Source of the DNA: Streptomyces sp. 135
GTDB taxonomy: Bacteria; Actinomycetota; Actinomycetes; Streptomycetales; Streptomycetaceae
Direction of reading: 5' to 3'
Length of the DNA stretch: 64,000 bases
Assembly (NCBI RefSeq): GCF_020026305.1
Contig: NZ_CP075691.1
Span: 1,488,001-1,552,000 of the forward strand
Made by a program: the position numbers and the translations under genes. The notes under the pieces were generated by a model. That model did no database searches and was not told the DNA's origin. It saw only the letters and a list, made by a program, of their open reading frames with translations. Below, in pieces: positions 50,390 to 58,999 of the stretch. The first letter of the stretch is position 1. Every line of letters begins with the position of its first letter.

Positions 50390-51211
50390 TCAGGGATCCA
50401 GATCGTCGGCGGCCCGCTCGTCGAACGTCCGCATCGCCTTGGTGGTCATCGGGCCCGGGGCGCCGGGCAGTTGACGCCCGTCCACGCGGTGCACGCCCTG
50501 GACGTCGCGCAGCGTCGACGTCAGGAAGATCTCGTCGGCGCGCTCAAGGACGTCCAACGGCAGGTCGGTCTCGCGGGCGCCCGTCCACTCGACGGCCAGC
50601 GCGCGGGTGATGCCGTCGAGGCACCCGGAGGCGACCGGCGGGGTCAGGATCTCCCCGCCGAGCACGACGAAGACGTTGGAGCCGGTGCCTTCGCAGAGCT
50701 GCCCGACGGTGTTCGCGAACAGGGCCTCCGAGGCGCCCTGCTCGCGGGCGCGGGCGAGGGCGACGACGTTCTCCGCGTACGAGGTGGTCTTCAGGCCGGT
50801 CAGCGCGCCCCGTTCGTTGCGGGTCCACGGCACCGTGATCACGGCGGTGGAGTCGGGGCGCCGCGTGGCCTCGCCGAGGGCCACGATGAGCGTGGTCCCC
50901 TGGTCGCCGCGGTCGGAGCCGAGCGGCGAGAGCCCGCCGGTGTAGGTGATCCGCAGCCGCCCCAGCGGGAGCGGATTGGCTTCCAGGACGGCGGCGCAGG
51001 CGCGGCGCACCTCGTCGAGGTCCGGCTCGGGCAGCCCCAGGCCGCGCGCCGACCGGGTGAGCCGGGCCAGGTGACGGGTGAGGGCGAAGGGCCGCCCCTC
51101 GACCGACTTCACCGTCTCGAAGATGCCGTCGCCCACCGTAAGGCCGTGGTCGAACACGGAGACGCGGGCGGAGTCGACGTCCCGCAGCCCGCCATTGAGC
51201 CATATCTTCAC
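50390..51211 (-). CDS. pabC: Aminodeoxychorismate lyase (class IV aminotransferase)
   Basis: This 273 aa PLP enzyme of the PabC/IlvE fold has MKIWLNGGLRDVDSARVSVFDHGLTVGD type features, seen as KIWLNGG and FDHGLTVGDGIFET. The PLP lysine is in GLKTTSYAENVVALA, and CEGTGSNVF lies later. It probably releases p-aminobenzoate from aminodeoxychorismate for folate. GTG 51211 overlaps the pabB stop by four bases, which supports the assignment over other class IV aminotransferases. Confidence 0.9.
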   Translation of the reverse strand: MKIWLNGGLRDVDSARVSVFDHGLTVGDGIFETVKSVEGRPFALTRHLARLTRSARGLGLPEPDLDEVRRACAAVLEANPLPLGRLRITYTGGLSPLGSDRGDQGTTLIVALGEATRRPDSTAVITVPWTRNERGALTGLKTTSYAENVVALARAREQGASEALFANTVGQLCEGTGSNVFVVLGGEILTPPVASGCLDGITRALAVEWTGARETDLPLDVLERADEIFLTSTLRDVQGVHRVDGRQLPGAPGPMTTKAMRTFDERAADDLDP

Positions 51212-52275
51212 GTTCGGGTTCCTCCACTCGCTTCGTACGCCCCTGACGCTACCGCCAGCAGTCGCGCGGCCTTCAGCTCGGTCTCCCGCCACTCCCCCTC
51301 GGGGTCGGAGCCCCAGGTGATGCCCGCCCCGGTGCCGAAGCGCAGCACGCCGTCGGCCCGGTCGATCCAGAAGGTGCGGATGCCGACGGCCAGCTCTCCG
51401 GTGCCCCGGTCGGCGTCGACCCAGCCGATGCCGCCGCAGTACGGGCCCCGCGGCGCGGTCTCCAGCTCGTCGATGATCCGCAGGGCGCTGGACTTGGGGG
51501 CGCCCGTGACGGAACCGGGAGGGAAGGTCGCCGCGAACAGCTCCGGCCAGCCGGCACCGGGGCGCAGCTCGCCGTGGACGGTGGAGACGAGGTGGACGAG
51601 GCCGGGGTGCTTCTCCACCACGCAGAGGTCGGGGACGGTGACCGAGCCGGTCGCGCAGACGCGTCCGAGGTCGTTGCGGACGAGGTCCACGATCATGACG
51701 TTCTCGGCGTAGTCCTTCTCCAGGAGGTCCGCCTCCGTGCGGCCGGTGCCCTTGATGGGGCCCGACTCCACGACGCGGCCCGCGCGGCGCAGGTAGAGCT
51801 CGGGGGAGGCGGTGGCTATCTCCACGCCGTGCGCGGGCAGGCGGATCGTTCCTGCGTACGGAGCGGGGTTCCCGCGCGCGAGGAGGGCCGTCAGGGCGTC
51901 CACGTCGGCGTCGGGCGGGACGGGCGCGGACAGGACGCGGCAGAGGTTCGCCTGGTAGACCTCGCCGGCCGCGATGTACGCGCGTATCCGTCGTACGCCC
52001 TCCGTGTACGCGGCGCGGTCCAGGGACGACGTCCAGTCACCGGCGCCCGGCCCCCGCCACCTCCCCGGCACGGGAGCGGGCACGGGCTCTTCGCGTACGT
52101 CGTCGAAGCGGGCGCAGACCAGACCTCCCTCGAAGTCGGCGGACACCGCCCAGAAGCCGGTGGAGTCCAGGGCCGCGGGGTCGCTGGTCACGTCGCGCAG
52201 GCCGGTGGCGACCAGGCCGCCGAAGCGCGCCATGGGAGGGAGCGCCGGAGAGGACGTCTGAGGGGGGTTGTGCAC
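51208..52275 (-). CDS. pabB: Chorismate-binding protein, aminodeoxychorismate synthase component I
   Basis: The 355 aa chorismate-utilising enzyme contains the PabB-type catalytic motif PIKGT (about residue 170; the Lys is specific to aminodeoxychorismate synthases). It also has YAENVMIVDLVRNDLGRV and FPPGSVTGAPK. It is shorter than TrpE because the N-terminal subdomain is reduced. The glutaminase partner is not in this window. It is coupled to pabC. Confidence 0.92.
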   Translation of the reverse strand: MHNPPQTSSPALPPMARFGGLVATGLRDVTSDPAALDSTGFWAVSADFEGGLVCARFDDVREEPVPAPVPGRWRGPGAGDWTSSLDRAAYTEGVRRIRAYIAAGEVYQANLCRVLSAPVPPDADVDALTALLARGNPAPYAGTIRLPAHGVEIATASPELYLRRAGRVVESGPIKGTGRTEADLLEKDYAENVMIVDLVRNDLGRVCATGSVTVPDLCVVEKHPGLVHLVSTVHGELRPGAGWPELFAATFPPGSVTGAPKSSALRIIDELETAPRGPYCGGIGWVDADRGTGELAVGIRTFWIDRADGVLRFGTGAGITWGSDPEGEWRETELKAARLLAVASGAYEASGGTRT

Positions 52276-52350
52276 GGCTGCGAGTCTATGACCGGTGTCC
52301 CGGTGGCGCCCCGGGCCGACGACAGCGCAGCACGCTGCGCAAACGCGTTT

Positions 52351-52378
52351 TTGTACTGGCCCAGGAATCCGCTAGAGT
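52351..52378 (+). promoter_or_regulatory. Promoter of the tRNA cluster
   Basis: TTGTAC (52351-52356) and TAGAGT (52373-52378) have a 16-base spacer and lie about 40 bases before the tRNA-Gly gene. This is a good housekeeping-sigma promoter and probably drives all five tRNAs. Confidence 0.7.
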
Positions 52379-52420
52379 TCAACACGTCGCCGGGACGCGC
52401 AAGCGGACCGGGAAAGACAA

Positions 52421-52493
52421 GCGGACGTAGCTCAGTTGGTAGAGCGCAACCTTGCCAAGGTTGAGGTCGCCAGTTCGAACCTGGTCGTCCGCT
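52421..52493 (+). tRNA. tRNA-Gly (anticodon GCC)
   Basis: This is a 73-base cloverleaf. The acceptor GCGGACG pairs with CGTCCGC. The anticodon arm CAACC-TTGCCAA-GGTTG has GCC at 34-36, and the T-arm is AGTTCGAACCT. CCA is not encoded. It is first in the cluster. Confidence 0.97.
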
Positions 52494-52533
52494 CGCAGGA
52501 AAGTGGGGGATCTTCCCGAACCCCCGCACTCCT

Positions 52534-52604
52534 GGTGGAGTGGCCGAGAGGCGAGGCAACGGCCTGCAAAGCCGTCTACACGGGTTCAAATCCCGTCTCC
52601 ACCT
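52534..52604 (+). tRNA. tRNA-Cys (anticodon GCA)
   Basis: The acceptor GGTGGAG pairs with CTCCACC. The anticodon arm ACGGC-CTGCAAA-GCCGT has GCA, and the T-arm is GGGTTCAAATCCC. The discriminator T is followed directly by an encoded CCA (52605-52607), unlike most neighbours. Confidence 0.96.
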
Positions 52605-52608
52605 CCAA

Positions 52609-52680
52609 GGACGATTAGCTCAGCGGGAGAGCGCTTCCCTGACACGGAAGAGGTCACTGGTTCAATCCCAGTATCGTCCA
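52609..52680 (+). tRNA. tRNA-Val (anticodon GAC), copy 1
   Basis: The acceptor GGACGAT pairs with ATCGTCC. The anticodon arm CTTCC-CTGACAC-GGAAG has GAC. It begins one base after the CCA of tRNA-Cys. The body matches the next two Val genes, but the acceptor stem differs from theirs by compensated changes. Confidence 0.96.
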
Positions 52681-52730
52681 CTGATCTTCACGAGGACCGT
52701 TTCGGCGGTGCCTTCATGAGGGTCCGACCC

Positions 52731-52802
52731 GCGCGATTAGCTCAGCGGGAGAGCGCTTCCCTGACACGGAAGAGGTCACTGGTTCAATCCCAGTATCGCG
52801 CA
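52731..52802 (+). tRNA. tRNA-Val (anticodon GAC), copy 2
   Basis: The acceptor GCGCGAT pairs with ATCGCGC. The rest is the same as copy 1, including the GAC anticodon. There is no encoded CCA. About 50 bases of unique sequence separate it from copy 1. Confidence 0.96.
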
Positions 52803-52831
52803 CGCAGTACGCAGCACACGCAGGTTGACCT

Positions 52832-52903
52832 GCGCGATTAGCTCAGCGGGAGAGCGCTTCCCTGACACGGAAGAGGTCACTGGTTCAATCCCAGTATCGC
52901 GCA
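52832..52903 (+). tRNA. tRNA-Val (anticodon GAC), copy 3
   Basis: It appears identical in body and acceptor stem to copy 2, and here CCA follows the discriminator A directly (52904-52906). It is last in the cluster before a strong hairpin. Confidence 0.96.
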
Positions 52904-52912
52904 CCACCCACC

Positions 52913-52946
52913 GGAGCCCCCGGCCGTTCCCACGGCCGGGGGCTCC
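52913..52946. terminator. Terminator of the tRNA cluster
   Basis: A 15-bp perfect stem (52913-52927 with 52932-52946) has a TCCC loop. It lies between tRNA-Val copy 3 and the convergent zinc-ribbon gene, so it can serve both directions. Confidence 0.88.
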
Positions 52947-52961
52947 GTCGTTCCCGGGCGC

Positions 52962-53264
52962 TCAGGAGGAGAAGAGCATGTGCCCGAAGCTCTTGTGGCG
53001 CTTGCCGTGACCGTAGTGGCCGCTGTGACCGCCGTGGCCTCCGTGACCGCCCTGCGGGGCGCCCCAGGCTGGGGCGGGAGCCGCGGGATAGGCCTGCGGG
53101 GGCGCGGGCGGCGGGGCCTGCTGGCCCCACTGGGACTCCAGGCGGGTCAGGGACTCGAGCTCGCCGTAGTCGAGGAAAATGCCGCGGCAGCCACTGCACT
53201 GCTCGATCTGGACGCCATTTCGGTTGTACGTGTGCATCGGTGCGTGGCACTTGGGGCACTGCAT
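52962..53264 (-). CDS. Zinc-ribbon (zf-TFIIB type) protein with His/Gly-rich tail
   Basis: This 100 aa protein begins MQCPKCHAPMHTY and has CSGCRGIFLDYGELESL, a zf-TFIIB-type ribbon with two CxxC knuckles (about residues 3-6 and 23-26). The middle is Pro/Ala-rich and the end is a metal-ligand-like GHGGHGGHSGHYGHG. No function is established for the family. Zn is expected in the ribbon, and Ni, Cu or Zn binding by the His tail is conjecture. Confidence 0.88.
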   Translation of the reverse strand: MQCPKCHAPMHTYNRNGVQIEQCSGCRGIFLDYGELESLTRLESQWGQQAPPPAPPQAYPAAPAPAWGAPQGGHGGHGGHSGHYGHGKRHKSFGHMLFSS

Positions 53265-53383
53265 GGACGGCTCAACTCCTCGCCGGTGGTGACTGCTTCG
53301 CCGGAACCCTGCCCGGCTTCGGTGCGTCGCACCCTACTTCGTCGCGTCCCGGGTCAACTCGGGCGGGAGGGCGCCCACTCGGC

Positions 53384-54320
53384 TCAGGCCCTGCTCATCC
53401 GGTCGCAGGCGTCGATCAAGGCCTGCTCGATCTCGTCCAGGGGGCGGTCGGCGGCGACAGCCTTGGTGATCGCCAGGGCGGCCGTCTGCACGGTCAGGGC
53501 ACGGGCCGGGACGTCGAGGGCCGGCCAGGGGTCGGCCCCGTCCGCCGGGACGGCCGGGCCGCCCGCCCTCCGGTAGGTGTCCAGGAAGCGGGTCCACTCC
53601 TCGGGGGCGAGCAGACCGCAGGCATACCAGGCGGCGGGGCGGGCCAGGTCCCAGGCGGGGTCGCCCGCGCCGAGGTCGTCCACGTCGATCAGCAGCCAGG
53701 TGCCGTCCGGGGTGCGGACGAGCTGGCCCAGGTGGAGGTCGCCGTGGCACAGGCGCGGCGGGGTCGGTGCCGGGTCTCGTCGCGGGCCCAGGGCGGCAGG
53801 GCCCGCCAGGCCCGCAGGACCGGCGGCGCCGCGGGGTGCGGACCCGCGGCGCGCAGGCGGGCGACGGCGCGGGCCGCCTTGGCCGGGCCGCGCATGGCGG
53901 GAGCGGGTGCGGGAGGCTCGCCGGGTCCGTGCCGTGCAGGCGGGCCAGCAGGGCGGCTGCCGCCTCCCAGGGGGCCGCGTCCGGGTCGTCGCGGTCCACG
54001 GGGGTGCCGCGGGGCCAGAAGGTGACGAGGCGGCCGTGGAGGGCGGTGGGGGTGGTGCGCAGGGGCGGGAGGAGGGTGTCGGGGAGACGGGCGGCCACGG
54101 TGAGGCGTACCGCCAGGTCTTCCGGGTGCGTCTCCTGGGCGTGGGCCTTCGCGACGACGTCGCCGTGGCGTACGACCGTGGCGTCGGGGCGGTCCGCGAG
54201 GACGGTGCCGGTGCCGTCGGCGGCGCCCGCACCTTCGCCTTCGCCGCAGGCACAGGAGCCTGGAGGCGGGTGGGCCGTGTGCCTGGCCTTGGCGGTGAGG
54301 GCGGGGAGGAGCGCGGTCAC
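53384..54320 (-). pseudogene. Aminoglycoside phosphotransferase-family kinase, interrupted by two frame shifts
   Basis: Three reading frames must be joined to give one phosphotransferase. Frame 1 runs from GTG 54320 to about 53900 (TVVRHGDVVAKAHAQETHPED, LPHPLPP). Frame 2 runs from about 53897 to 53766 (MRGPAKAARAVARLRAAG). Frame 3 runs to the stop at 53384 and has the catalytic HGDLHLGQLV and metal-binding IDVDDLGAGDPAWDLA. Both shifts are equivalent to losing one base, in GC-rich runs. Either the gene is dead or the assembly has two base-deletion errors. The intact protein would be about 310 aa. The substrate is unknown. Confidence 0.8.
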
Positions 54321-54591
54321 GGGGGTCCCGGGGGGTGGGGCGGGTGGCTTACCGCCGAAGCGTAGCCAGTGGGGTCGGGCGGGCTTGTGGCGGTTGGTGG
54401 TCCGGGTGCGGGTTCGTCGGAGCCGGGCGCGCAGTCCCCGCGCCCCTTGCCGGCAGCGCCCGGGACGTGGCAATGCCCGCGCAGCTCCCCAGCTGCGCGG
54501 GCATCTGTGCCGTCCGCCGCACCCCCGTCCCCACGGGGTTTCCTGGCCGGATGTCCCCGCCCGGACCGCTCTTCCGGGCCTGGGGCGCCGC

Positions 54592-54795
54592 TCAGCGCCC
54601 CAGCATCACGCCCACGGACGACGCTTGTGTGACCACTGCTTCCCAGCCGCCGAAGACGACCACGAGCAGGGCTGCCAGGGGGAGGACCATGGCCGTCGCC
54701 ACCAGAGGATGGCGCGTGCCGGACGGGCGGACGCCGAACGCCGAGAACCTGCGCCCTTGCGTGCGGACCATGGTCCGCGGTGCCGTGTCCGCCAT
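54592..54795 (-). CDS. Small single-helix membrane protein
   Basis: The product is 67 aa. A basic N-terminal half (RTMVRTQGRRFSAFGVRP) is followed by one membrane helix (LVATAMVLPLAALLVVVFGG) and a short outer tail. AGGAGAGG stands six bases before ATG 54795, one of the best ribosome binding sites here, which supports real translation. No family recognised. Confidence 0.68.
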   Translation of the reverse strand: MADTAPRTMVRTQGRRFSAFGVRPSGTRHPLVATAMVLPLAALLVVVFGGWEAVVTQASSVGVMLGR

Positions 54796-54995
54796 GGTTC
54801 CTCTCCTGACCGATCTCGTTGTGGTTTTGGCAAGCGGCGGGTGTCTGACCTCGGGGGACGAGTGCTGCACCCGCCGCTTGACCTCAAATCTAGGTGCGGG
54901 GGCGGCACCTGGCGTCATGCCTTCGTACCGATTGGCTGGCCTCCCGGAGGATGACCGACCACCGCGCGTGTACTCCCAGGGGTGGAGACGGGGTC

Positions 54996-55262
54996 CTAGG
55001 ACTCAGGGTCTTCCCGGAGGGGACGGGCCGCTGCCTCGGAGGCGTCCTCCCTCGGGACGGGCTGCTCGACCAGGGCCAGGACGCGCGTCGCCATGAACCG
55101 GGCCGTACGCACCACTGTCCCGGTACGGGTGACTTCGCTCACTTCCACCACTCCTCTGCGCACGGCCGTCTCGACGCGGCGCCCCGCCCGGCTCGCCACC
55201 ACCTCGTACGTCCTCGTCGTGTCCCCGGCGTCCACGACTATCTCCACGCGATCACCCTTCAC
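54996..55262 (-). CDS. Small hypothetical protein
   Basis: This 88 aa soluble protein is rich in Val, Arg, Thr and Glu with a beta-strand-like pattern (VEIVVDAGDTTRTYEVV, GVVEVSEVTRTGTVVRTARF). GTG 55262 has a GGGGG site about 11 bases upstream. It is divergent from the Ser/Thr kinase gene. I do not recognise it. Codon third positions are G/C-rich, as expected for a real gene. Confidence 0.65.
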   Translation of the reverse strand: MKGDRVEIVVDAGDTTRTYEVVASRAGRRVETAVRRGVVEVSEVTRTGTVVRTARFMATRVLALVEQPVPREDASEAAARPLREDPES

Positions 55263-55457
55263 GGGATCAATCCCCCTTCAGCGGTGGATGGTTGGAGCTC
55301 GGGGTGGCGTCAACGGCCCCTTGTCCCGCGCCCCCTGACCACTCTTCGATTTTCGCACCAGGCACTGACAATCGATCGCCCCGCGAGGGCGCGGCCTCTG
55401 CACGTGCCCGCCCGTGGAAACGTAAGCTGGGCTCGTCAAACGGACCGGGTAGCGGGG

Positions 55458-56839
55458 ATGGACATGGCGATGATGCGGCTCCGGCGCGAGGACCCGCGTG
55501 TCGTCGGCTCGTTCAGGCTGCACAGGCGCCTGGGCGCCGGCGGTATGGGTGTCGTCTATCTGGGTTCCGACCGGCGGGGCCAGCGCGTCGCGCTGAAGGT
55601 GATCCGGCCGGACCTGGCGGAGGATCAGGAGTTCCGGTCGCGGTTCGCGCGGGAGGTCTCGGCCGCCCGGCGCATTCGCGGCGGCTGTACCGCCCGGCTC
55701 GTCGCCGCCGACCTCGAAGCGGACCGGCCGTGGTTCGCGACCCAGTACGTTCCCGGGCCCTCCCTGCACGACAAGGTCGCCGCCGAGGGGCCGCTCTCCG
55801 CGGCCGACGTGGCCGTGGTCGGTTCGGCGCTGGCCGAGGGACTCGTGGCCGTGCACGAGGCCGGTGTCGTACACCGCGACCTGAAGCCGTCGAACATCCT
55901 GCTGTCGCCGAAGGGGCCGCGGATCATCGACTTCGGTATCGCCTGGGCCACCGGCGCCTCGACGCTCACCCATGTCGGCACGGCCGTCGGTTCGCCGGGA
56001 TTCCTCGCGCCCGAACAGGTGCGCGGCGCCGCCGTCACGCCCGCCACCGACGTCTTCGCGCTCGGTGCGACGCTCGCGTACGCGGGCATGGCGGACTCGC
56101 CCTTCGGGCAGGGCAGTTCCGAGGTCATGCTCTACCGGGTGGTCCACGAGGAGGCGCAGCTGAACGGCGTCCCCGACGCCCTGGCCCCGCTGATCCGGGC
56201 CTGCCTCGCCAAGGACCCGGAGGAGCGGCCCAGCACCCTCCAGCTGTCGCTCCGGCTCAAGGAGATCGCCGCGCGCGAGGCCCAGGGCCTCGGCGACGTC
56301 CGGCCGCCCGCGCCGCGTCAGGACCACGACCGGCCGACGGGACGGCTCGCCGAGAGCTACGCGGATCAGCGCACCCAGCGGCGTTCCGCCCCCGGCGCCA
56401 CTCCCCCGCCCCGCCCCGGCGCGTCCAGCGCGTCCAGGGGCGGTCCGGCGAGGAGCGGGTCGTCCAGGACCGGGGGTTCGAAGACCGGGGCGTCGAAGAC
56501 CGGTGCTTCCAGGACGGGTTCGTCGAGGACCGGCGGGGCGCGGCCCGGGTCCCGGCCCGCGCGCCCGCGACACCGCGCGTTCCGGCGGCAGGACCGCGCC
56601 GCGCGGCGGCAGGGCGGCAGGGGCCGCGCACCACGGGGACGGGCCGGCGGATGCCCGCCAACCCTCGGCTGCTGCGGCAGCGCCTCTTCGTGTTCGTGGT
56701 CGTCACGCTGCTCGTGGCGCTCGGGATCGCGGCGGCGCAGGGCTGCCAGGGGCCCGCGAAGAGCCTCGGCGACATGGACGTACGGCAGCAGCAGACGCAG
56801 AGCGGTCCCCTCGCTCCGGGGCAGGCGCCCCGGAGCTGA
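55458..56839 (+). pseudogene. Ser/Thr protein kinase with a frame shift before its membrane helix
   Basis: The kinase domain is complete, with LGAGGMGVVY, Lys47 in VALKVI, HRDLKPSN (139-146), DFG (158-160) and GSPGFLAPE. A Pro/Ser linker with pentapeptide repeats follows. Near 56555-56570 the kinase frame turns into Arg-rich nonsense, running past 56839. The frame one base back continues naturally as ATPRVPAAGPRRAAAG, then a membrane helix (RLFVFVVVTLLVALGIAAA), and stops at 56839. One base seems lost, by real mutation or assembly error. ATG 55458, 55464 or 55470 could be the start. The intact protein would be a membrane-anchored PknB-like kinase of about 460 aa. Confidence 0.8.
56457..56531. 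repeat. Five 15-bp repeats encoding a G-x-S-(R/K)-T pentapeptide
   Basis: Five consecutive 15-base units encode GSSRT, GGSKT, GASKT, GASRT and GSSRT in the linker of the second kinase. They are Ser/Thr-rich and could be autophosphorylation sites. The repeat ends about 25-40 bases before the frame shift. Confidence 0.85.
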
Positions 56840-56848
56840 GCCGTGGCG

Positions 56849-57667
56849 TCAGGCCTGTGGGCGGCCCGTCGCCACCGCGTAGAACGCGACCGCTGCCGCC
56901 GCGCCCACGTTGAGCGAGTCGACGCCGTGGGCCATCGGGATGCGGACCCATTCGTCGGCGGCGACCAGCGCCTGGGTGGAGAGGCCGTCGCCCTCGGCGC
57001 CGAGCATCAGCGCGACGCGGTCCATGCGGTGCGGGGCCGCCTCGTCCAGGGATGTGGCCTTCTCGTCCGGCGTGAGCGCCAGGAGGTTGAAACCCGCCTC
57101 GCGTACGCCTTCCAGCCCCTTGGGCCAGGACTCAAGGCGGGCGTAGGGGACGGAGAAGACTGCGCCCATCGAGACCTTCACCGAGCGGCGGTAGAGCGGG
57201 TCCGCGCAGTCCGGGGAGAGCAGGACCGCGTCCATGCCGAGCGCCGCCGCCGAGCGGAAGATCGCGCCGATGTTCGTGTGGTCGTTCACCGCCTCCATGA
57301 CGACCACCCGGCGGGTGGTCGCGAGGAGTTCGTCGGCCGTCGGCAGCGGCTTGCGCTGCATGGAGGCGAGGGCGCCGCGGTGCACGTGGTAGCCGGTGAC
57401 GCGCTCGGCGAGGTCGGGGCTGACCGCGTAGACCGGGGCGGGGAGCTCGTCGATGACGTCGCGCATGACGTCGACCCACTTGGCGGAGAGCAGCATCGAG
57501 CGCATCTCGTAGCCGGCGTCCCTGGCCCGTCTGATGACCTTCTCGCCCTCCGCGATGAACAGCCCCTCGGCCGGTTCGCGCCTGCGGCGCAGCTCGACGT
57601 CGGTCAGGCCCGTGTAGTCGCGCAGGCGGGGGTCGTCGGGGTCGTCGACGGTGATGAGATCGGCCAC
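56849..57667 (-). CDS. TrmH/SpoU-family RNA 2'-O-methyltransferase
   Basis: This 272 aa SPOUT enzyme has an N-terminal RNA-binding substrate domain (EPAEGLFIAEGEKVIRRA) and motif 1 NDHTNIGAIFRSAAALG (about residue 127). Motif 2 is LMLGAEGDGLS and motif 3 is IPMAHGVDSLNVGAAAAVAF, the SAM-binding knot. The target RNA is not determined by sequence. Its stop lies ten bases from the stop of the convergent kinase gene. Confidence 0.93.
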   Translation of the reverse strand: MADLITVDDPDDPRLRDYTGLTDVELRRRREPAEGLFIAEGEKVIRRARDAGYEMRSMLLSAKWVDVMRDVIDELPAPVYAVSPDLAERVTGYHVHRGALASMQRKPLPTADELLATTRRVVVMEAVNDHTNIGAIFRSAAALGMDAVLLSPDCADPLYRRSVKVSMGAVFSVPYARLESWPKGLEGVREAGFNLLALTPDEKATSLDEAAPHRMDRVALMLGAEGDGLSTQALVAADEWVRIPMAHGVDSLNVGAAAAVAFYAVATGRPQA

Positions 57668-57766
57668 AGGGTGATACTGCCTTGTCCTGGGTGTGGTGCC
57701 AACGGCCGGGGGCGTGTTCCGTTACCGCTGGTTACTCGGGTGGTTCTCGGGGGTGTGCGGGGCTCG

Positions 57767-58999
57767 CTAGGCGACGGGCTCCGGGCCCACGCGTACGACG
57801 TCTCCGATGACGATGACCGCCGGGGGCTTCACCTCGTGGGTGCGGACCGCCTCGGCGACCGTGCCGAGCGTCGCGTCGACGCGGCGCTGGGCGGCCGTCG
57901 TGCCCTCCTGGATCAGGGCGAGCGGGGTGTCGGACGCCTTGCCGTGGGCGATCAGGGCCAGCGCGATCTTGCCGATCTTGTCGACGCCCATGAGGATCAC
58001 GAGGGTGCCGCGCAGCTTGGCGAGGGACTCCCAGTCGACCAGGGAGCGCGCGTCGTCCGGCGCCACATGGCCGCTGACCACGGTGAACTCGTGGGCGACG
58101 CCGCGGTGGGTGACCGGGATGCCGGCGGCCGAGGGGACGGAGATCGAGCTGGAGATGCCCGGGACGACGGTGCAGGCGATGCCCGCCTCGGCGAGCGCCT
58201 GGGCCTCCTCCATGCCGCGGCCGAAGACGTAGGGGTCGCCGCCCTTGAGGCGGACGACGGCCTTGCCCTGCTTGGCGTGCTCGATCAGGGCGTTGTTGAT
58301 CGCCTCCTGCGCCATGTAGCGGCCGTAGGGGATCTTCGCGGCGTCGATGACCTCGACGTGCGGCGGGAGTTCGTCGAGGAGGTCGCGGGGGCCGAGCCGG
58401 TCGGCGATGACGACGTCCGCGGCGGCGAGCAGGCGGCGGCCGCGGACCGTGATCAGGTCGGGGTCGCCGGGTCCGCCGCCGACCAGGGCGACGCCCGGGG
58501 TGCGTGTCCGCAGGTGGGGGGCGACGAGGCTGCCGTCGCGCAGGCCCTCCACCACCGCGTCGCGGATGGCGGCCGTGCGGCGCGGGTCGCGGTCGTGCAC
58601 GTCGCTGCTGAGTACGGCGACGGTGACGCCCTCGGAGCGGCCCGTGGCCGGGGTCCAGGCGGTGGCCGCCTCGGCGTCGTCCGAGCGTACGCACCAGACG
58701 CGGCCGGCCTCCGCCTCCGCCGAGGCACGGGTGTTCGCCTCGGCGTCGCTGGTGGCGATCAGGGCGTACCAGGCGTCCTGGAGGTCACCGTGCTCGTAGC
58801 GGCGCCTGGCCCAGGTGATCTCGCCCGCGTCCGCCATCGCCTCCACGGAGGGGGTCGCCGAGGGGGACACGAGGAGGATGTCGGCGCCCGCCTTGATCAG
58901 GGCGGGGAGGCGGCGCTGGGCCACCTGGCCGCCGCCGAGGACGACGACCCTGCGGCCGGTCAGGCGGAGGCCTACGGGGTAGGCGGGGTTTTCGGCCAT
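57767..58999 (-). CDS. Siroheme synthase-like fusion: precorrin-2 dehydrogenase plus uroporphyrinogen-III methyltransferase
   Basis: The 410 aa protein has an N-terminal CysG_N/SirC-type NAD domain (VVVLGGGQVAQRRLPAL, residues 18-34) and a C-terminal SUMT domain (about 165-410). The latter has LVGGGPGDPDLITVRG, DRLGPRDLLDELP, VRLKGGDPYVFGRG and VPGISSSISVPSAAGIP. It can make precorrin-2 and sirohydrochlorin, feeding cobalamin or siroheme. The N-terminal chelatase part is shorter than in E. coli CysG (457 aa). It lies downstream of the BluB-CobT gene on the same strand. Confidence 0.93.
   Translation of the reverse strand: MAENPAYPVGLRLTGRRVVVLGGGQVAQRRLPALIKAGADILLVSPSATPSVEAMADAGEITWARRRYEHGDLQDAWYALIATSDAEANTRASAEAEAGRVWCVRSDDAEAATAWTPATGRSEGVTVAVLSSDVHDRDPRRTAAIRDAVVEGLRDGSLVAPHLRTRTPGVALVGGGPGDPDLITVRGRRLLAAADVVIADRLGPRDLLDELPPHVEVIDAAKIPYGRYMAQEAINNALIEHAKQGKAVVRLKGGDPYVFGRGMEEAQALAEAGIACTVVPGISSSISVPSAAGIPVTHRGVAHEFTVVSGHVAPDDARSLVDWESLAKLRGTLVILMGVDKIGKIALALIAHGKASDTPLALIQEGTTAAQRRVDATLGTVAEAVRTHEVKPPAVIVIGDVVRVGPEPVA

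Noticed and set aside
52609..52903. Repeated ~60-base units that could suggest a CRISPR or other array
   Set aside because: The units fold as tRNA-Val genes with proper anticodon and T arms.
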